From Takakia lepidozioides (lineage: Eukaryota > Streptophyta > Takakiopsida > Takakiales > Takakiaceae): a stretch of DNA of 64,000 nucleotides. This document shows positions 45,501 to 56,948 of this stretch, one piece after another. The notes under the pieces were generated by a model that was not told where the DNA came from, did no database searches, and saw only the letters and a program-made list of their open reading frames with translations. Position 1 is the stretch's first letter, and every line of letters starts with the position of its first letter. Position numbers and translations under genes: made by a program. Location: contig CM060732.1 of NCBI GenBank assembly GCA_030704615.1, positions 70,847,053 through 70,911,052 on the forward strand. The letters run 5' to 3'.

Positions 45501-47620
45501 AACCTACTGGAAGGCTAAAGAGATTGGGCTCGAACTAGAGCAGGTACTAGAACTTTTGCTCATTTTACCGATATGATGAAGGACCATAAAGCACAGCTGA
45601 TCAGTTTTTGTAGCAACCTGTGCAGAGGTTGAATCACCTGGAGACAAAAATAGTGCACCTGGAGTGCCAATCCAGACCCTTTGGCAGGTAACATGAGTGT
45701 TTCCAACATAAAGTTTCATGCTCTAATGCAGTCAACAATCTTTTGGGCAGATTCTCCACTGGTCAGTGGAAATTGCCACCTTTTATTGCCATTGTATCCA
45801 CTTGAGTTATGTTTTGGACACAGACTTGGATCAAAGGGCACTTGAGGGTCTCAAAAGTGATTAGTACCTACAATTGGTCAAGTAACAATTCTCTTGGCTG
45901 CTTTTGAAAAGGGAAACTCAAGGGGTTCAACATGCCTTACAATGCAGTGAGATCTCTTTTTCTTGTTCTCTTTTATCCTCTCCAGATCCATTTGTCTCCA
46001 TGTCTCTGTGTGTCTCCGCGTCCCTGTCCGTAGGCCCTCTATGGATGTTATGAAGTCTTTTCTCTTGTATCTGCCTTTCCTTTGAGCTTCCCACGGATGT
46101 TATAAAGTACCATTCCATTTCTTCCTTTCTTCTGAAAAACAAACACCACAACCACAAACTGGACTCAGTATGCAACAATTTTAAGTCCATTTTTATGGCG
46201 TCTTTTCTGCACCCCTCCCCCCAGCTTTTCGATCATGTCTCTATACGCTATACAGCAACTCGAGGTCCATGACTACATTCTCTGTGTCTCAGTTCATTTC
46301 TTTAAAGGCTGGCAAGGGCATGTTTTCCTTCCTGAAATCTGTCTATCTTCTCTCGAGTACTGAAGTCATGTTTGTTATGGCCCTGTAGAACTTGGATGAG
46401 CAGTTGCTCGAGGAGCATGAGAAGTTTGGAACTGTGCCAGATTCAAATGGCATTAAGCACCACTTTATTCTCCCCATCCATGCCAAGGTATCCCTATACT
46501 GATGGATTCCCGCTTCACATTCTCAACTCATCTCCAGGTTCTCATGTGATCATTGTACCATGAAGCTATGGATTCAAGACATCGATTTATCCACTTCAGG
46601 GACTCTCTACAGGTGAGGTGCGGAAACCATGATATGATTGTGATTGAATGCAGCAATAAAACATGAGGTGCAGCATTGCAAAAACAGCGCTCCATGGGTT
46701 CAACTCAGGTGGGACCTATTTCATCACCATATCTGTCTCAGAGCTAGATGAGTAATTAGACCTGACACTGTTCAAGTCTCAAAAGGCATGAGCAGTTATT
46801 GTTGTCTTTCAAGATTCCCAGGCTTTTTGAAGAGACCTTGACCTGGCATGTATAATTGTAGCTTACCTCCAAAGAGCCACAGTAGTTGTTTCTAAAATGG
46901 TTACTTCTTGTTCTACTGTGTTCCATTGGCCCTTAGTACGTTATGAAATTTTCTGTCTTTTTTTCTGGCCCCCAAGGACGTTATGAAGTTCCTCTCATTT
47001 CCTTTCTCTCTTTGAGCTTTCCATGGACGTTATAAAGTACCATTTCATTTCATTTCGTTTCTCTAGCCATGCAGACTGCAGATTCCATTTCAACCAACAG
47101 GAAATTGAGACTGTCCAATTCGTACCAATGTCTGGGTCTGGTTATCCACTCATCCAAATTTTAGTTCGCCCAACTACATCTATGGACAGATTGACAAAGG
47201 GAAAGGCTGCCTCCATCCGCCTCCAGGCCAAATGCAATAAGATACATCTGTGCCAGGCCCCAACATACACAAATGGAAACTACTTAGTGGCATCAAAGAG
47301 AGAGAATGAAAGGAGGGAGGTGGACGAAGTAGAACAACATGAGAGAAACATGAGTGGTTTGTATGAGGGAGAAGTTCTTATCGTCATCTCTGAGAACTGA
47401 GGGTTGTAGCTCCATTAAACTGCTTGACCGGAGTTGGTGCACTGACCACTACCATTGTGAAAGCGGGGATATTCTGCTGAAGAGTGAGAGCTGGAAGTGT
47501 CTGTGCTATCACGATTGTCAGAATAGCTGAAAATGTAGGAGTTGCAACTTGAAGCATGAAGAAGTTTCATGAGAAGCTCAATCCATTTGATTGTGGCTGT
47601 GATGAATCATGAATATCCCA
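42600..47620. other. 5 kb without a recognised gene
   Basis: Only short frames occur on both strands. The longest is a 125-codon plus-strand frame at 47023-47400 with no recognisable domain. GC content is moderate and no LTR, terminal repeat or RNA gene was recognised. It may hold decayed element sequence. Confidence 0.35.
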
Positions 47621-47628
47621 AGAGAATA

Positions 47629-47711
47629 GGGGTTCGAGTTCATCACTTCATTCCAGGAGGTCGCTCCGGATGGACAGTGGACCCTGGCATGAAGTGATGA
47701 ACTCGGGCCCC
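47629..47711. repeat. Strong 83-base hairpin (pre-miRNA-sized)
   Basis: The left arm 47629-47657 and the right arm 47683-47711 are inverted copies of 29 bases with about three mismatches, including a perfect 16-base core (GAGTTCATCACTTCAT). They are separated by a 25-base loop. The size and pairing are like a short plant microRNA precursor, or the two ends of a collapsed inverted-repeat element. Confidence 0.7.
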
Positions 47712-47719
47712 CATCGCCC

Positions 47720-48720
47720 GCTTCTTAACTGAGACGGAGCCACAAATGGGAGGCCACTGAAGGTTAGTTGGCCTGGCATGATATCTCCGCATCGCAAAGG
47801 GCTCTCCGGCACGGCTGATGCAACACTGGAGTCTTTTTGCATGCGAGCGTCTCATAAGATTCCTCAAAGTGATCGGGAAGAGAGAATGGAAAACATACCC
47901 AACACCTCAGTTATGTCGTGGGAACCCTTCTGACATGTTTCTTCTATCCCCATGGAGCCAGGAGGGAGCTGCAGATGGAAGGAAATGATAGCCAAGAGCA
48001 AAGCTCATTGTGGGCTGAAGGAACTCAAACCCTAAGCGAACGGCCCGGATTCTAACACATGAGAAGCTTTCACCTCACATCTGATTTGTGTCAGGGATGC
48101 ATAGGTGGAACTGAATTAATAACAAACTGCAGGGAGGAAGTACGGAAATCGGGATAGTCATTCATGTGGTCGATCATGTGTGCCAGGATTCAAAATGTGG
48201 AGCCGCGAGCGTCACTGATGGACTTGTGGAACTTGAGAGTCTGGAGATTCAGGAAAAGAAATGCTTGTTTATATACAGGAAGTGCAGGCCAGTAGCTACC
48301 TCAAGGGCTACTACCCCTTTCTGCAAAAAACAAAAGAAAAGAAAAAAAGAAAAAAAGAAAAAAAAAATGAAGGGGCATTGAAGTGCAAATTTGATTAAAA
48401 GGGCCTCCGTCCCCTTTCCTCTTAAAAACAAATGCCCAGGCGCAGATGGAGGGGCAGAATGGAGTGCCGGACATATGGATGCGATCTAGTCCGTCCATAT
48501 GGTATCATTGAAGGGCGGAGATGTGCGTGAAGGGGCAAGAATTGGGGCAAAAGGAAGAAGAAGACCGAGGGAGGAAGGGAGGGAGAGAGAGAGAGAAGGA
48601 GGGCGAGCAGGCGAGGGCGGTGGGGTGCCAGTGTTCCATCGCGGCCCTGAGAAGAGCCGGGCAGAGTGAGAAAGAGGGGGAGAAGGATTCGAACAAGAAG
48701 GGGAATTTGATGAGGAAACA
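47720..48720. other. Low-complexity intergenic region and probable promoter of the Myb/SANT gene
   Basis: It includes an A-rich tract (about 48325-48370) and a purine-rich GGAGGGAGAGAG stretch (about 48570-48605) that would lie in the 5' leader of the next gene. Confidence 0.4.
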
Positions 48721-48725
48721 AGGGG

Positions 48726-49250
48726 ATGGAGAATTTGGGAGGATCGCAAGATGACCCGGGGGAGAATTTGGAGTCGCAACATGAAACCCTAGGAGTGGAG
48801 GATGGGGAGTATGATGATGGGAGCGATGGATTGCCTCACAGAAACAATAGGATGTATAAGAGGACAAATTGGACGCATGAAAAGGTGATGGTGTTGCAGG
48901 ATGCGAAGCGGGAGGACCCGGAGCGACAGATGAGAAGGAATGGGAAGGACAAACACCTGAGCTCGCAGGAGAGGTGGATGTTCATTGAGGACCTTTGCTG
49001 GAACCAGGGTATTGAGAGGAGCGGTAGGCAATGCCAGGATAAGTGGGAGTCGTTGGTAGCATATTTCCACAAGATTAGCAAGTATGAGAAGAAGCTCAGC
49101 AATGGTCGCAAATCATATTGGCAGATGTCAGTGACAGAGAGAAAGACAAGAAGATTTCCCCCTAACTTTTGGAAGGACGTGTATGATGCAGTTTCTCTGT
49201 GGTATGTGAGGAAGACGACGGCCTGGGGAGTGCACTCCAACCAATATGTA
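48726..49250 (+). CDS. Myb/SANT-like (trihelix-type) DNA-binding protein, first exon
   Basis: From ATG 48726 the frame gives an acidic leader (DDGSDGL) and then TNWTHEKVMVLQDAKREDPE, RSGRQCQDKWESLVAYFHKI and SYWQMSVTERKTRRFPPNFW. The spaced tryptophans and the CQDKWESL helix are typical of plant Myb/SANT-like trihelix proteins, which bind DNA; some belong to transposons. The coding quality is lost after VSLWYVRKTTAWGVHSN, about 49248. Likely later exons lie beyond 52.5 kb. The segment in between carries a PPR pseudogene, so the gene has either a large intron or an insertion. Confidence 0.65.
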
Positions 49251-49372
49251 CCAGCCACGTGCGTGCACAGGAGGGGGTATTTTAAACCCCTCCATGTACA
49301 ACATTATACATATAGAGGGGGGTTTAAATCACCTTAAATATAATCTTACAGGAGGGGGTTAATGAATTTCAA

Positions 49373-49435
49373 GGGTGGTCTAGTGGTAAGAAAGTAGATT
49401 GTGTCGCGACGCACCGCTGGATCAAATCGCGATGC
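49373..49435 (+). mobile_element. tRNA-like SINE fragment
   Basis: GGTGGTCTAGTGGTAAGA (A-box-like) and GGATCAAATCGCG (B-box-like) lie about 30 bases apart, followed by a T-rich stretch. No cloverleaf was assembled. Confidence 0.45.
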
Positions 49436-50239
49436 ACTGTTTTTTTGTTTTTCTGTTTTTTTTTCTCCCCGCGATGTGTCTCCCGCGGGCTCTCTTTTTC
49501 CTCCTCTCCCGCGCCCCTTCCGCGTTAGCTTGGTCTTAGCAGGCCATGTTTCAATCTCTTCCTGCTCAATCTCGCCGTGGGTAGATGGTCAACTGGAAAC
49601 AACAGCGGCAGCAGTGCATTGATAGAACAAGGCACTGCTAATGAAGGTACCTTCTTCAACGCATTTCAGCCTGATTAGTAGAGTTGTCCCTAATTTTTCA
49701 TGTTGAATTCTGCAAGTTAGCTCGTTGGTGGATCTATGGTGGTTTTGGAGTGATTTTGTGCTCCCTCCACCTTCTTCTTCAACCTATTTCAGTTTGTTTT
49801 GCCCTCTCATCATTAGGGTTTAGGGTGTTTGCTAGAAGAACTTCATGCCATCAGTGTCAGCTGCTAGTAGCAAGGCTGAGGATGTATTCATGATTTGTCC
49901 ACAGGCAGGGATCGTTAAGGACCAGGGATAGAGGTCCAGATTCATCCAAGAGGGTCGGATTTCAAACACAAGTTTTCTTCTACTTCCCTGTGAATCAATA
50001 GCTACAAGCAATCGCGCGGGTAGATGGTCAACTGGAAACAGCAGCGGTAATTTGGTCGGAGTTGCACCTTTTCGGGTGTACTTCTTTTCCCTGATATCAG
50101 AGTTTTTCCCCGTTTTTGCCTGAAGGAGCAGGGGTAGAGTGTGGGTCTTGATTCATCCACGAGGGTTGGACTTCAAGCTCCAGATTACCTTGATTCCATG
50201 TGGGTCAGTAGCTACAAGAAACCTGCATGGGTAGATGGT

Positions 50240-51990
50240 AAACTAAAGGTAGCAGCTGTAGCGGCACAGATGATAAAATCAGGCACCTCAACCATGACCA
50301 CAACTTCTGAAAGAGGATCAAGAGAGGGAGTCCACAATGCCTCTTCTGGCACTTCTGGGCATATGAAGATACTTTGTGCGGCAGACAGCCTGACAGAGGC
50401 TCTATAGATTCTAAACCAAGGAGGCATTTCAGCAGATTCAGATATGTATGTCTGTCTCTTGCTTAAGTGCATCAAGATAGAAGGTCTCGAAGCTGGAAAG
50501 CACATGCACACTCACATTATCCAAAGTGGATTCACGACAAATGTTTTTCTACTCAACACCCTTATCAATATGTATGTTAAGTGCCGAGCAGAACTAGCCA
50601 CGGCCACCCCAGGGCGTCACTAGTGTTCAACAGAATGCCTCAACGATCTTTGATCACGTGGAATATAATGATGGCAGGATGCAATGCGTGTGCAAGCTTG
50701 GGAGCTCTGGAAAAGGGGAAAGAGGTCCATGGTAACCTTGTCAAAGCTAGAATTGTACCAGATGTCATTCTGAACACTGCCCTGGTAGAATGTTTGCCAA
50801 ATGTGGGTGCATTAAGGACGCGAGGGGAGTTTTCAACACTCTGGCTGAACGAGTGGTGTCATGGAACGTGATGCTTGCAGGGTAGGGTATGCACAGTAGG
50901 GGCACGAGATGGCTTGGCTTTGGAGACTATGAGCAAATGATGGGGGGAGGGGTGAAGCCTAACCACATCGCAAGGCATTTCAGCAGATTCAGATATGTAT
51001 GTCTGTCTCTTGCTTAAGTGCATCAATGGAAGGTCTGGAAGCTAGAAAGCACGTGCATACTCATGTTATCCAAAGTGGATTCACGTCAAATATTTTTCTA
51101 CTGAACACCCTTGTCAACATGTATGTTAAGTGCGGGAGATCATCGATGCTCACCAAGTGTTCAACAGAATGCCTCAACGATCTTTGATCAGGTGGAATTA
51201 TAATATTGTTGGCAATATGCCTTCAGGATGCAATGCGTGTGCAAGCCTGGGAGCTCTGGAAAAGGGGAAAGAGGTCCATGGTGACATTGTCAAAGCTGGA
51301 ATTGTACTAGATGTCATTCTGAACACTGCCCTGGTGGACATGTATGCCAAATGTGGGTGCATTAAGGATGCGAAGGGAGTTTCCAACACTATGGCTGAAC
51401 AAGATGTGGTGTCATGGAACGCGATGCTTACAGGGTATGCACAGCAGGGACGTGGTATGGAGGCTTTGGATACCTATGATCAAATGATGGGGGAAGGGGT
51501 GAAGCCGGACCACATCACGTTTGTGTGCATTTGCAATGCGTGTGCAAGTGTGGCAGCTCTGGAAAAGGGCAAAGAGGTCCATGGTGACATTGTCAGAGCT
51601 GCAATTGTATCAAATGTCATTCTGAACAATACCCTTGTGGACATGTATGAAGGGCGAGCGTGTATGGCTGAACGAGATGTGCTGTCGTGGAGTGCGATCA
51701 TTGTAGGATATGCACAGCAAGGGCGCGGGATGGAGGCTTTGGAGACCTATGAGCAAATGGTGTGCGAAGGGGTGAAACCCGCGCTTTGCATTGCATGATG
51801 TTGAGGAAGAGCTTAAAGAATTGTCTCTTTGCCACCACAATGAGAAGCTGGCCATTGATTTTGCATTCTTTGCCAGCTGCGAGTCAGGTTGGACTCCAAC
51901 AGTGGCAGCAAAGGTGCATGAAATCTTTTCGGAGAGGAATTCTCAACAAGAGGTTTTGAACATAATTGGACCTTGCGAAGGTTGAGACTG
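50240..51990 (+). pseudogene. PPR-DYW pseudogene with internal tandem duplication
   Basis: It is related to the intact PPR ORF at 4.4 kb: STMTTTSERGSREGVHNASS at the start, then MYVCLLLKCI, KHMHTHIIQSGF, CNACASLGALEKGKEVHG and MYAKCGCIKDAK. About 550 bases starting at GCATTTCAGCAGATTCAG are present twice (from about 50423 and 50973). Stops and frame changes are frequent in the first half. At about 51780 the last PPR motif runs directly into LHDVEEELKELSLCHHNEKL, the middle of a DYW domain, so the E domain has been deleted. Clearly non-functional. Confidence 0.85.
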
Positions 51991-52535
51991 TAGAACAAGT
52001 TCAGAAATTGTCCTAATCAATGAACAGAGGTGCAGTGACTAAGGTCTTGATGGTCCTCAAGAGAGTCACTCTCTGATGAAAATACCCAGGACTGTGTATC
52101 AGACAATGGAAACTTTCTTCAGGCCTCTTGCACATTGGGCATTAACAATGTCCCTTTCCTCTCTACATCTGTTTCTTCCAGAGTGAGATATTTGATATCA
52201 ACTTGACGATTCCACACCAAGTCTTTGATAATTTTATCGAGGGCAATTTTTTTTTTAAATTAATTCATTAGTATTCTGTTCTAAAATAAATAAAGTTGAT
52301 ATAATATAAAAACATACATATACATATTTGAGGGTATTTTTTAATGATTGAAAAGGGAAATATACATACAGAAGGGGGTACTTTTTAAAGATAATAAATT
52401 TCTATATATTTATAGGAGGGGTTTTATAATCTTCAAAATGTATGTACAGAGGGGGTATAAATGATCCAAGGACCCGTATACAGGGGGTTTTTTTATTAGG
52501 CGACGCACGCACGTGATACAGACATTTTATAAAGA

Positions 52536-53820
52536 GTGCACCCCCCAGGGACGACGGTTGATCCCAGCGAACTTATTCTTGACACTTCAGCTCCCTTCAG
52601 ACATGAAATCGGTGATGATGACGATACGCAAGGTCTGGTTGATGAAGATGTGGACACGTATGCAACTCCGCAGCTTGTAGGTCACCACCACTCTTTGAAT
52701 TCATCCTCTACCTTCACCATGCTGTAACTTCCTCTTTGTGTTGTGGTGAAATGCAAGGCTTCTGTATACCTAATTTACAGGCGAGAAAGTCTTAAAACGA
52801 CTCCCAGTAGGACGTGAGAGATATTGTGGGAGATGATCTGAGTGAATGGGTCCCCCTTACAACAACTGTTGGTAGAGTGTTCCAGCCCTTTGTTGTCCTT
52901 GAGCAAATGCACTATAACATATGTCTAGAGCGCCACAATCTGTACACGGTGAATGGGAACCATATGGTTATGTTGGAGAAGGCCAGTTGTGGTCACACTG
53001 TGACTCAGTGAGTTCAGACCAAGATTTATATGTTACTGTGGGTGTAAGTGTAGAATGGTGGTAATCCCTCTTCTGATCTTTCTGTTATGCCTAAAGACAA
53101 CCAGTATTCTATTCAGGGATGAAGGGAACTTCAAATTGGCCACATGAATGCCAAACAGGTGACAGAGAAGAAAGGTTGACAAACAAGGAAACAAGTGAAC
53201 CCCTGCCTGCCCTTGTCACCCCAAGAGAAGAGACTCCTTGATTGGATTATATGCTTCCAAAGAGTGTCGTACTGAGCCCTTTCTTCCCATGGGTGGGATT
53301 TTGCTTGGAAGGGCCACAATGTACTTGCACATAACCATAACTAGGGGGCACTTACAGACCTTTTTGCAGATTTTATCACTTAGATCTGGAAATTGAAAAG
53401 AAAACTCTGCATCATGTCTCACATTCTATCTTATCTACAACTTATTTTACAACCTTGACCATTTGAGGGTGTACTATGACATTACATTGTACTGAACTTC
53501 AGTAAATTTTGACCTTTGCAGGGATAAACACAAGCAACACAGTAGGCAGCAATGCCAAGTATTCAAAGACCGGTGAGGAGGCCGACGAGCAGATGGATTG
53601 CCCAAGCACAGGCAGGAAACGGAAGTGTTCAATATTGGTAGCTATGTCAAGGACAACCAATGGGCTAGCATCTATCCTAGAACACAACAATCAGAAGGTT
53701 GTAGATGCAATGATGAGATTCGAGGACAGGAAAGACAAGCGGCACAAAGAAGACACCATGGTAGCGAGCAAAGAGCTGAGAGGAGTGTGCGAAGAGAGAG
53801 GAGCAGCAATGTCTGCAAAG
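52536..53820 (+). CDS. Probable later exons of the Myb/SANT-like gene
   Basis: Three coding stretches follow the insertion. 52536-52700 reads TTVDPSELILDTSAPFRHEI with an acidic tail (DDDDTQGLVDEDVD). 52819-53010 reads DDLSEWVPLTTTVGRVFQPF after an acceptor-like CCAGTAG. 53521-53820 starts after TTTGCAG and reads GRKRKCS, then SRTTNGLASILEHNNQKVVD and DRKDKRHKED, a Lys-rich helical tail common at the C-terminus of such proteins. I join them by position and composition, not by proven splicing. The last piece runs without a stop into Harbinger-type sequence. Confidence 0.5.
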
Positions 53821-55149
53821 GCAAAGAAAGGAAAGAACTTTCGAACTGATGATGAGAGACAACTATGCAAATCATTTTTACATGTCTTCCAAGCATATCG
53901 CAGGCAATGGCCAAAAAAATGTCACCGCAACTTGCCACGACCCCCTAGGCTAGTATGTCGTCACCCTGGCCGCGCGCGACCAGGGCTCGCCACCACTTTG
54001 CGCCAAAGTGCTGGTCAGCCCACTCAACGTGCAAAGGGAACCATCTCATTTCGAGTTCGAAGGCTGGCTTCTTCATAGCCTCCCAAAACGCACTGCAGGG
54101 GTCACCATGGCGATTCACCTCCATCGGTGGCACCACGATCTTTGCCAACTCCACGTCCTGTATCGCCAAGGCCACGTTCTTCTTCCCACCCTCTCCCTTC
54201 TTTGTAGCCTCCTTCCCCTGCTCCTTTGTTACCCCACTGCCCTCCCCCGCATGCACACATGGGACTTCTTCTTTTTCTTTTTCTTTTTCTTCCCCTTCCC
54301 CGCTACTCCCTCTCTCTCCTTCTCCTTCTCCCTTCTCTCTCTCTCCTCAACAGCCCCTTCATTGATGGTAAAAAGAATCTCAGGAGGTCGAGGCCTCTTC
54401 TTCTTACCCAAGGAGCTTCGAAACAAAATGGGGAGTCATCAAGCACAATGTGGCAAAGTTTGTATGTAACTATGGGGCGGTATTGCAGTTAGTGGAACAT
54501 CACTGAAGATACGCTACAAAAAGCATTGGAGCTTTACAAATTGAAGCATCCTAAAAAATTGTCGTTTGGATTTAATATTCACTGCTGGTTACTACTGAAG
54601 GACATACCTAGGTGGGCTGATATGAGAGATGAGCAGAAAAAAACCCTGCCCATGAAGAGAAATGCTAGTGGTCAAGTAGATGAAGCAGACAATTCTAGCT
54701 CTATGGAGGTTCAGGATGCCACGGTAAATTTCACTGAAGAGAAGGTTCTGAAACATCCGTAGGGCTCTCGAGCAGCCAAGGAGCAGCAAAAGACACAAAC
54801 GATTAAAGAACGTGCTCATAGGGCACAAACTCAAGCAACTGTAGAGATGGCAGTTGCGACATTAAAGAAAGCAGAGATTATGCAAGATCAAAGTGCACTT
54901 GCACTATTCACCATAGCAGATGACGAAGTGACTTCGGAGGAGGCTCGTGAGTATTTGAGACTCAGAAGACAAGAGGAGTTGGTGAAGCTACGAAGGCGGT
55001 TGGAAGTTGGTGAATTTGCAAAGCTGCAAACATCCCATACAAACCCCATAGACACACCTCCTATTCGGCAAGCAGACTTGGCTCCCCAGCTAGACCCAGA
55101 CACTGGATTTGCAAGCCACATGGAGACTGGACTCAACGAAGATGAATGA
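53821..55149 (+). pseudogene. PIF/Harbinger-associated Myb-like protein (ORF1), interrupted
   Basis: Harbinger elements encode a Myb-like DNA-binding partner besides the transposase. KGKNFRTDDERQLCKSFLHV is the start of its Myb-like domain, and a shifted frame gives AGNGQKNVTA. After about 450 foreign bases it resumes with ETKWGVIKHNVAKFVCNYGA, ELYKLKHPKKLSFGF and HCWLLLKDIPRWADMRDEQK. A stop at 54760-54762 separates this from GSRAAKEQQ, AQTQATVEMAVATLKKAEIM and EAREYLRLRRQEELVKLRRR, the conserved C-terminus. The order matches the family throughout. Confidence 0.8.
53940..54385. other. Foreign segment inside the Harbinger ORF1
   Basis: This stretch interrupts the Myb-like reading. On its minus strand it has an open frame of 103 codons (54256-53945: VNRHGDPCSAFWEAMKKPAF, LVARGQGDDILA), and on the plus strand a pyrimidine-rich TTCTTTTTC/CTCTCTCC tract at 54265-54350. 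I do not recognise it. Confidence 0.5.
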
Positions 55150-55191
55150 CAGGTGTCATTGTGAAGATAAATGACAGGCATTTTTATTTCA

Positions 55192-56948
55192 ATGAGAACT
55201 ATTGCCTTTCAAGGCCCACAAATGCTCTATCAAATCTGCCCTAAGGTTGAAATGAGTTTGTGAATCCTCCAGCTCTTTAGTGCCTTGTTTGTAGGCCTCG
55301 AAAGTTAGCCCTCTTCTGAAATGTATGCCATTGTCAAGCTCAAATAAAGATTCCATATTGCTGTCACTCTCGTCTTCAATTATCATGTTGTGTAAAATCA
55401 CACAAGCTCTCATAATATCTGAGATTGTCTTCATGCCCCATTGTTTAGAGGGGTTTTGTATTATGCAAAATCTGGATTGCAGCACACCAAAACATCTTTT
55501 CACATCTTTCCTTTTTGCTTCTTGTATCTTGGCAAAGTACTGCATTTTCTCATCTTGTGGCTCGTGTATGGTTTGAACAAAACAGCTCCATCTAGGATAG
55601 ATTCCATCTGCCAAGAGATAATAACGGGGGTACGAATTCCCTTCACCACAAAGCTTAAGTCACCTGCTTCACCCCTCAATAAATCAACGACTAATGGAGA
55701 CCTATCAATACATTAATATCATTATTTCCTCCTGGCATGCCAAAGAAAGCATGCCATACCACAGGGATTGATCGACAATGGCCTCTAGAATAATTGATCT
55801 AGATTTGTCTAGATCTAGATTGTCTTGAAACTGCCCTTGCAAGGGAACAGATGGAAACTGCCCTTGCCCTTGCCACATGGCAATTTTTCCATCCTTAGTG
55901 CATACAATCAATTGATGCGAACATCCCAGGAAAGCCTCTTGCTTTGTTGATTTCTAGCTGCTTCACAAGGTCAGCTCTGGTTGGCTGCCTCAAGTACGTA
56001 GACTCAAAAATTGCCCTAATGGCTGCCACAAATCGTTTAATGGCTTCCATCATGGTGCCATCACCTACATATGGAAACTGCCCTTGCCCTTGCCACATGG
56101 CAATTTTTCCATCCTTAGTGCATACAATCAATTGATGCGAACATCCCAGGAAAGCCTCTTGCTTTGTTGATTTCTAGCTGCTTCACAAGGTCAGCTCTGG
56201 TTGGCTGCCTCAAGTATGTAGACTCAAAAATTGCCCTAATGGCTGCCACAAATCGTTTGATGGCTTCCATCATGGTGCTATCACCTACAGATGGAAACTG
56301 CCCTTGCCCTTGCCACAGGGCAATTTTTCCATCTGTAGTGCATACAATCAATTGATGCGAACATCCCAGGAAAGCCTCTTGCTTTGTTGATTTCTAGCTG
56401 CTTCACAAGGTCAGCTTTGGTTGGCTGCCTCAAGTACATAGACTCAAAAATTGCCCTAATGGCTGCCACAAATCGTTTAATGGCTTCCATCATGGTGCTA
56501 TCACCTAACCTGCACTCTTCATCCACAACATCAGCACTCACTCCATATGCGAGCATCCTCAATGTAGCGGTGCATTTTTGAATGAAAGACAATCTAAGAA
56601 GCCTAGCCGCATCTCTCTTTTGAACAAAATATGTATCATGTGTACATATTTTATCCATAATTTTTAGAAACAACCTCTGGCTCATCCTATATCGACGTCT
56701 AAACAATTCTGCAGAGTACACTGGTGAATATGAGAAGTAGTCGCGAAAGATTCTATCATGCCCTCGCTGTCTATCCCGCTCCGCGTTTGTAGATCGCCCA
56801 GCCCTAGAGCTGCCTCTTTTTTTTGCTTCATGGTTTTCAAAGTTTCATCAAGCTGATCTACAAGAATAGACAAGATAACGTTGTCATCGTCATCTAATTC
56901 GTCTTGCAATTGGGAGTAAAGTTGTTGTCTCCAACGTTGTAAATCCAT
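55192..56948 (-). pseudogene. PIF/Harbinger transposase (DDE, HARBI1-like), broken
   Basis: Reading from ATG 56948: MDLQRWRQQLYSQL, a frame change in an A-run near 56820, then YFSYSPVYSAELFRRRYRMS, LRMLAYGVSADVVDEECRLG and GFPGMFASIDCMHYRWKNCP. The last contains the first catalytic Asp (SIDCMHY). After the triplicated segment come SIILEAIVDQSLWYGM and MADGIYPRWSCFVQTI, MRACVILHNMIIEDE, the rest of a HARBI1-type nuclease with its final acidic region. The gene is convergent with the Myb-like ORF1, as expected for one element about 3.2 kb long. The frame changes make it inactive. Confidence 0.88.
55851..56510. repeat. 220-bp tandem triplication inside the Harbinger transposase
   Basis: ATGGAAACTGCCCTTGCCCT starts at 55851, 56071 and 56291, an exact period of 220. 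The copies are almost identical and cover the part coding from the EAIKRFVAAIRAIF helix to the first catalytic Asp. As 220 is not a multiple of three, each extra copy shifts the frame. Confidence 0.95.

Larger units (their letters stand above)
49255..52525. mobile_element. Inserted segment bordered by CACGTGCGTGC inverted words and TACAGGGGGT modules
   Basis: CACGTGCGTGC at about 49257-49267 recurs inverted near 52506-52516. Next to both edges, G-run modules of the form TACAGGAGGGGGT with AT-rich spacers repeat (49270, 49325 and 49353 on the left; about 52370, 52420, 52450 and 52480 on the right). The interior has a tRNA-like A/B-box sequence (49373-49432) and a PPR pseudogene. I infer a composite insertion into the Myb/SANT-like gene; the element type is unknown. 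Confidence 0.45.

Noticed and set aside
47023-47400. 125-codon plus-strand ORF as a gene
   Set aside because: No domain, no splice context and composition similar to surrounding non-coding DNA; not enough support.
48249-48498. Phe-rich minus-strand ORFs resembling a membrane protein
   Set aside because: They translate an A-rich tract of the plus strand (48325-48370); hydrophobicity is a composition artefact.
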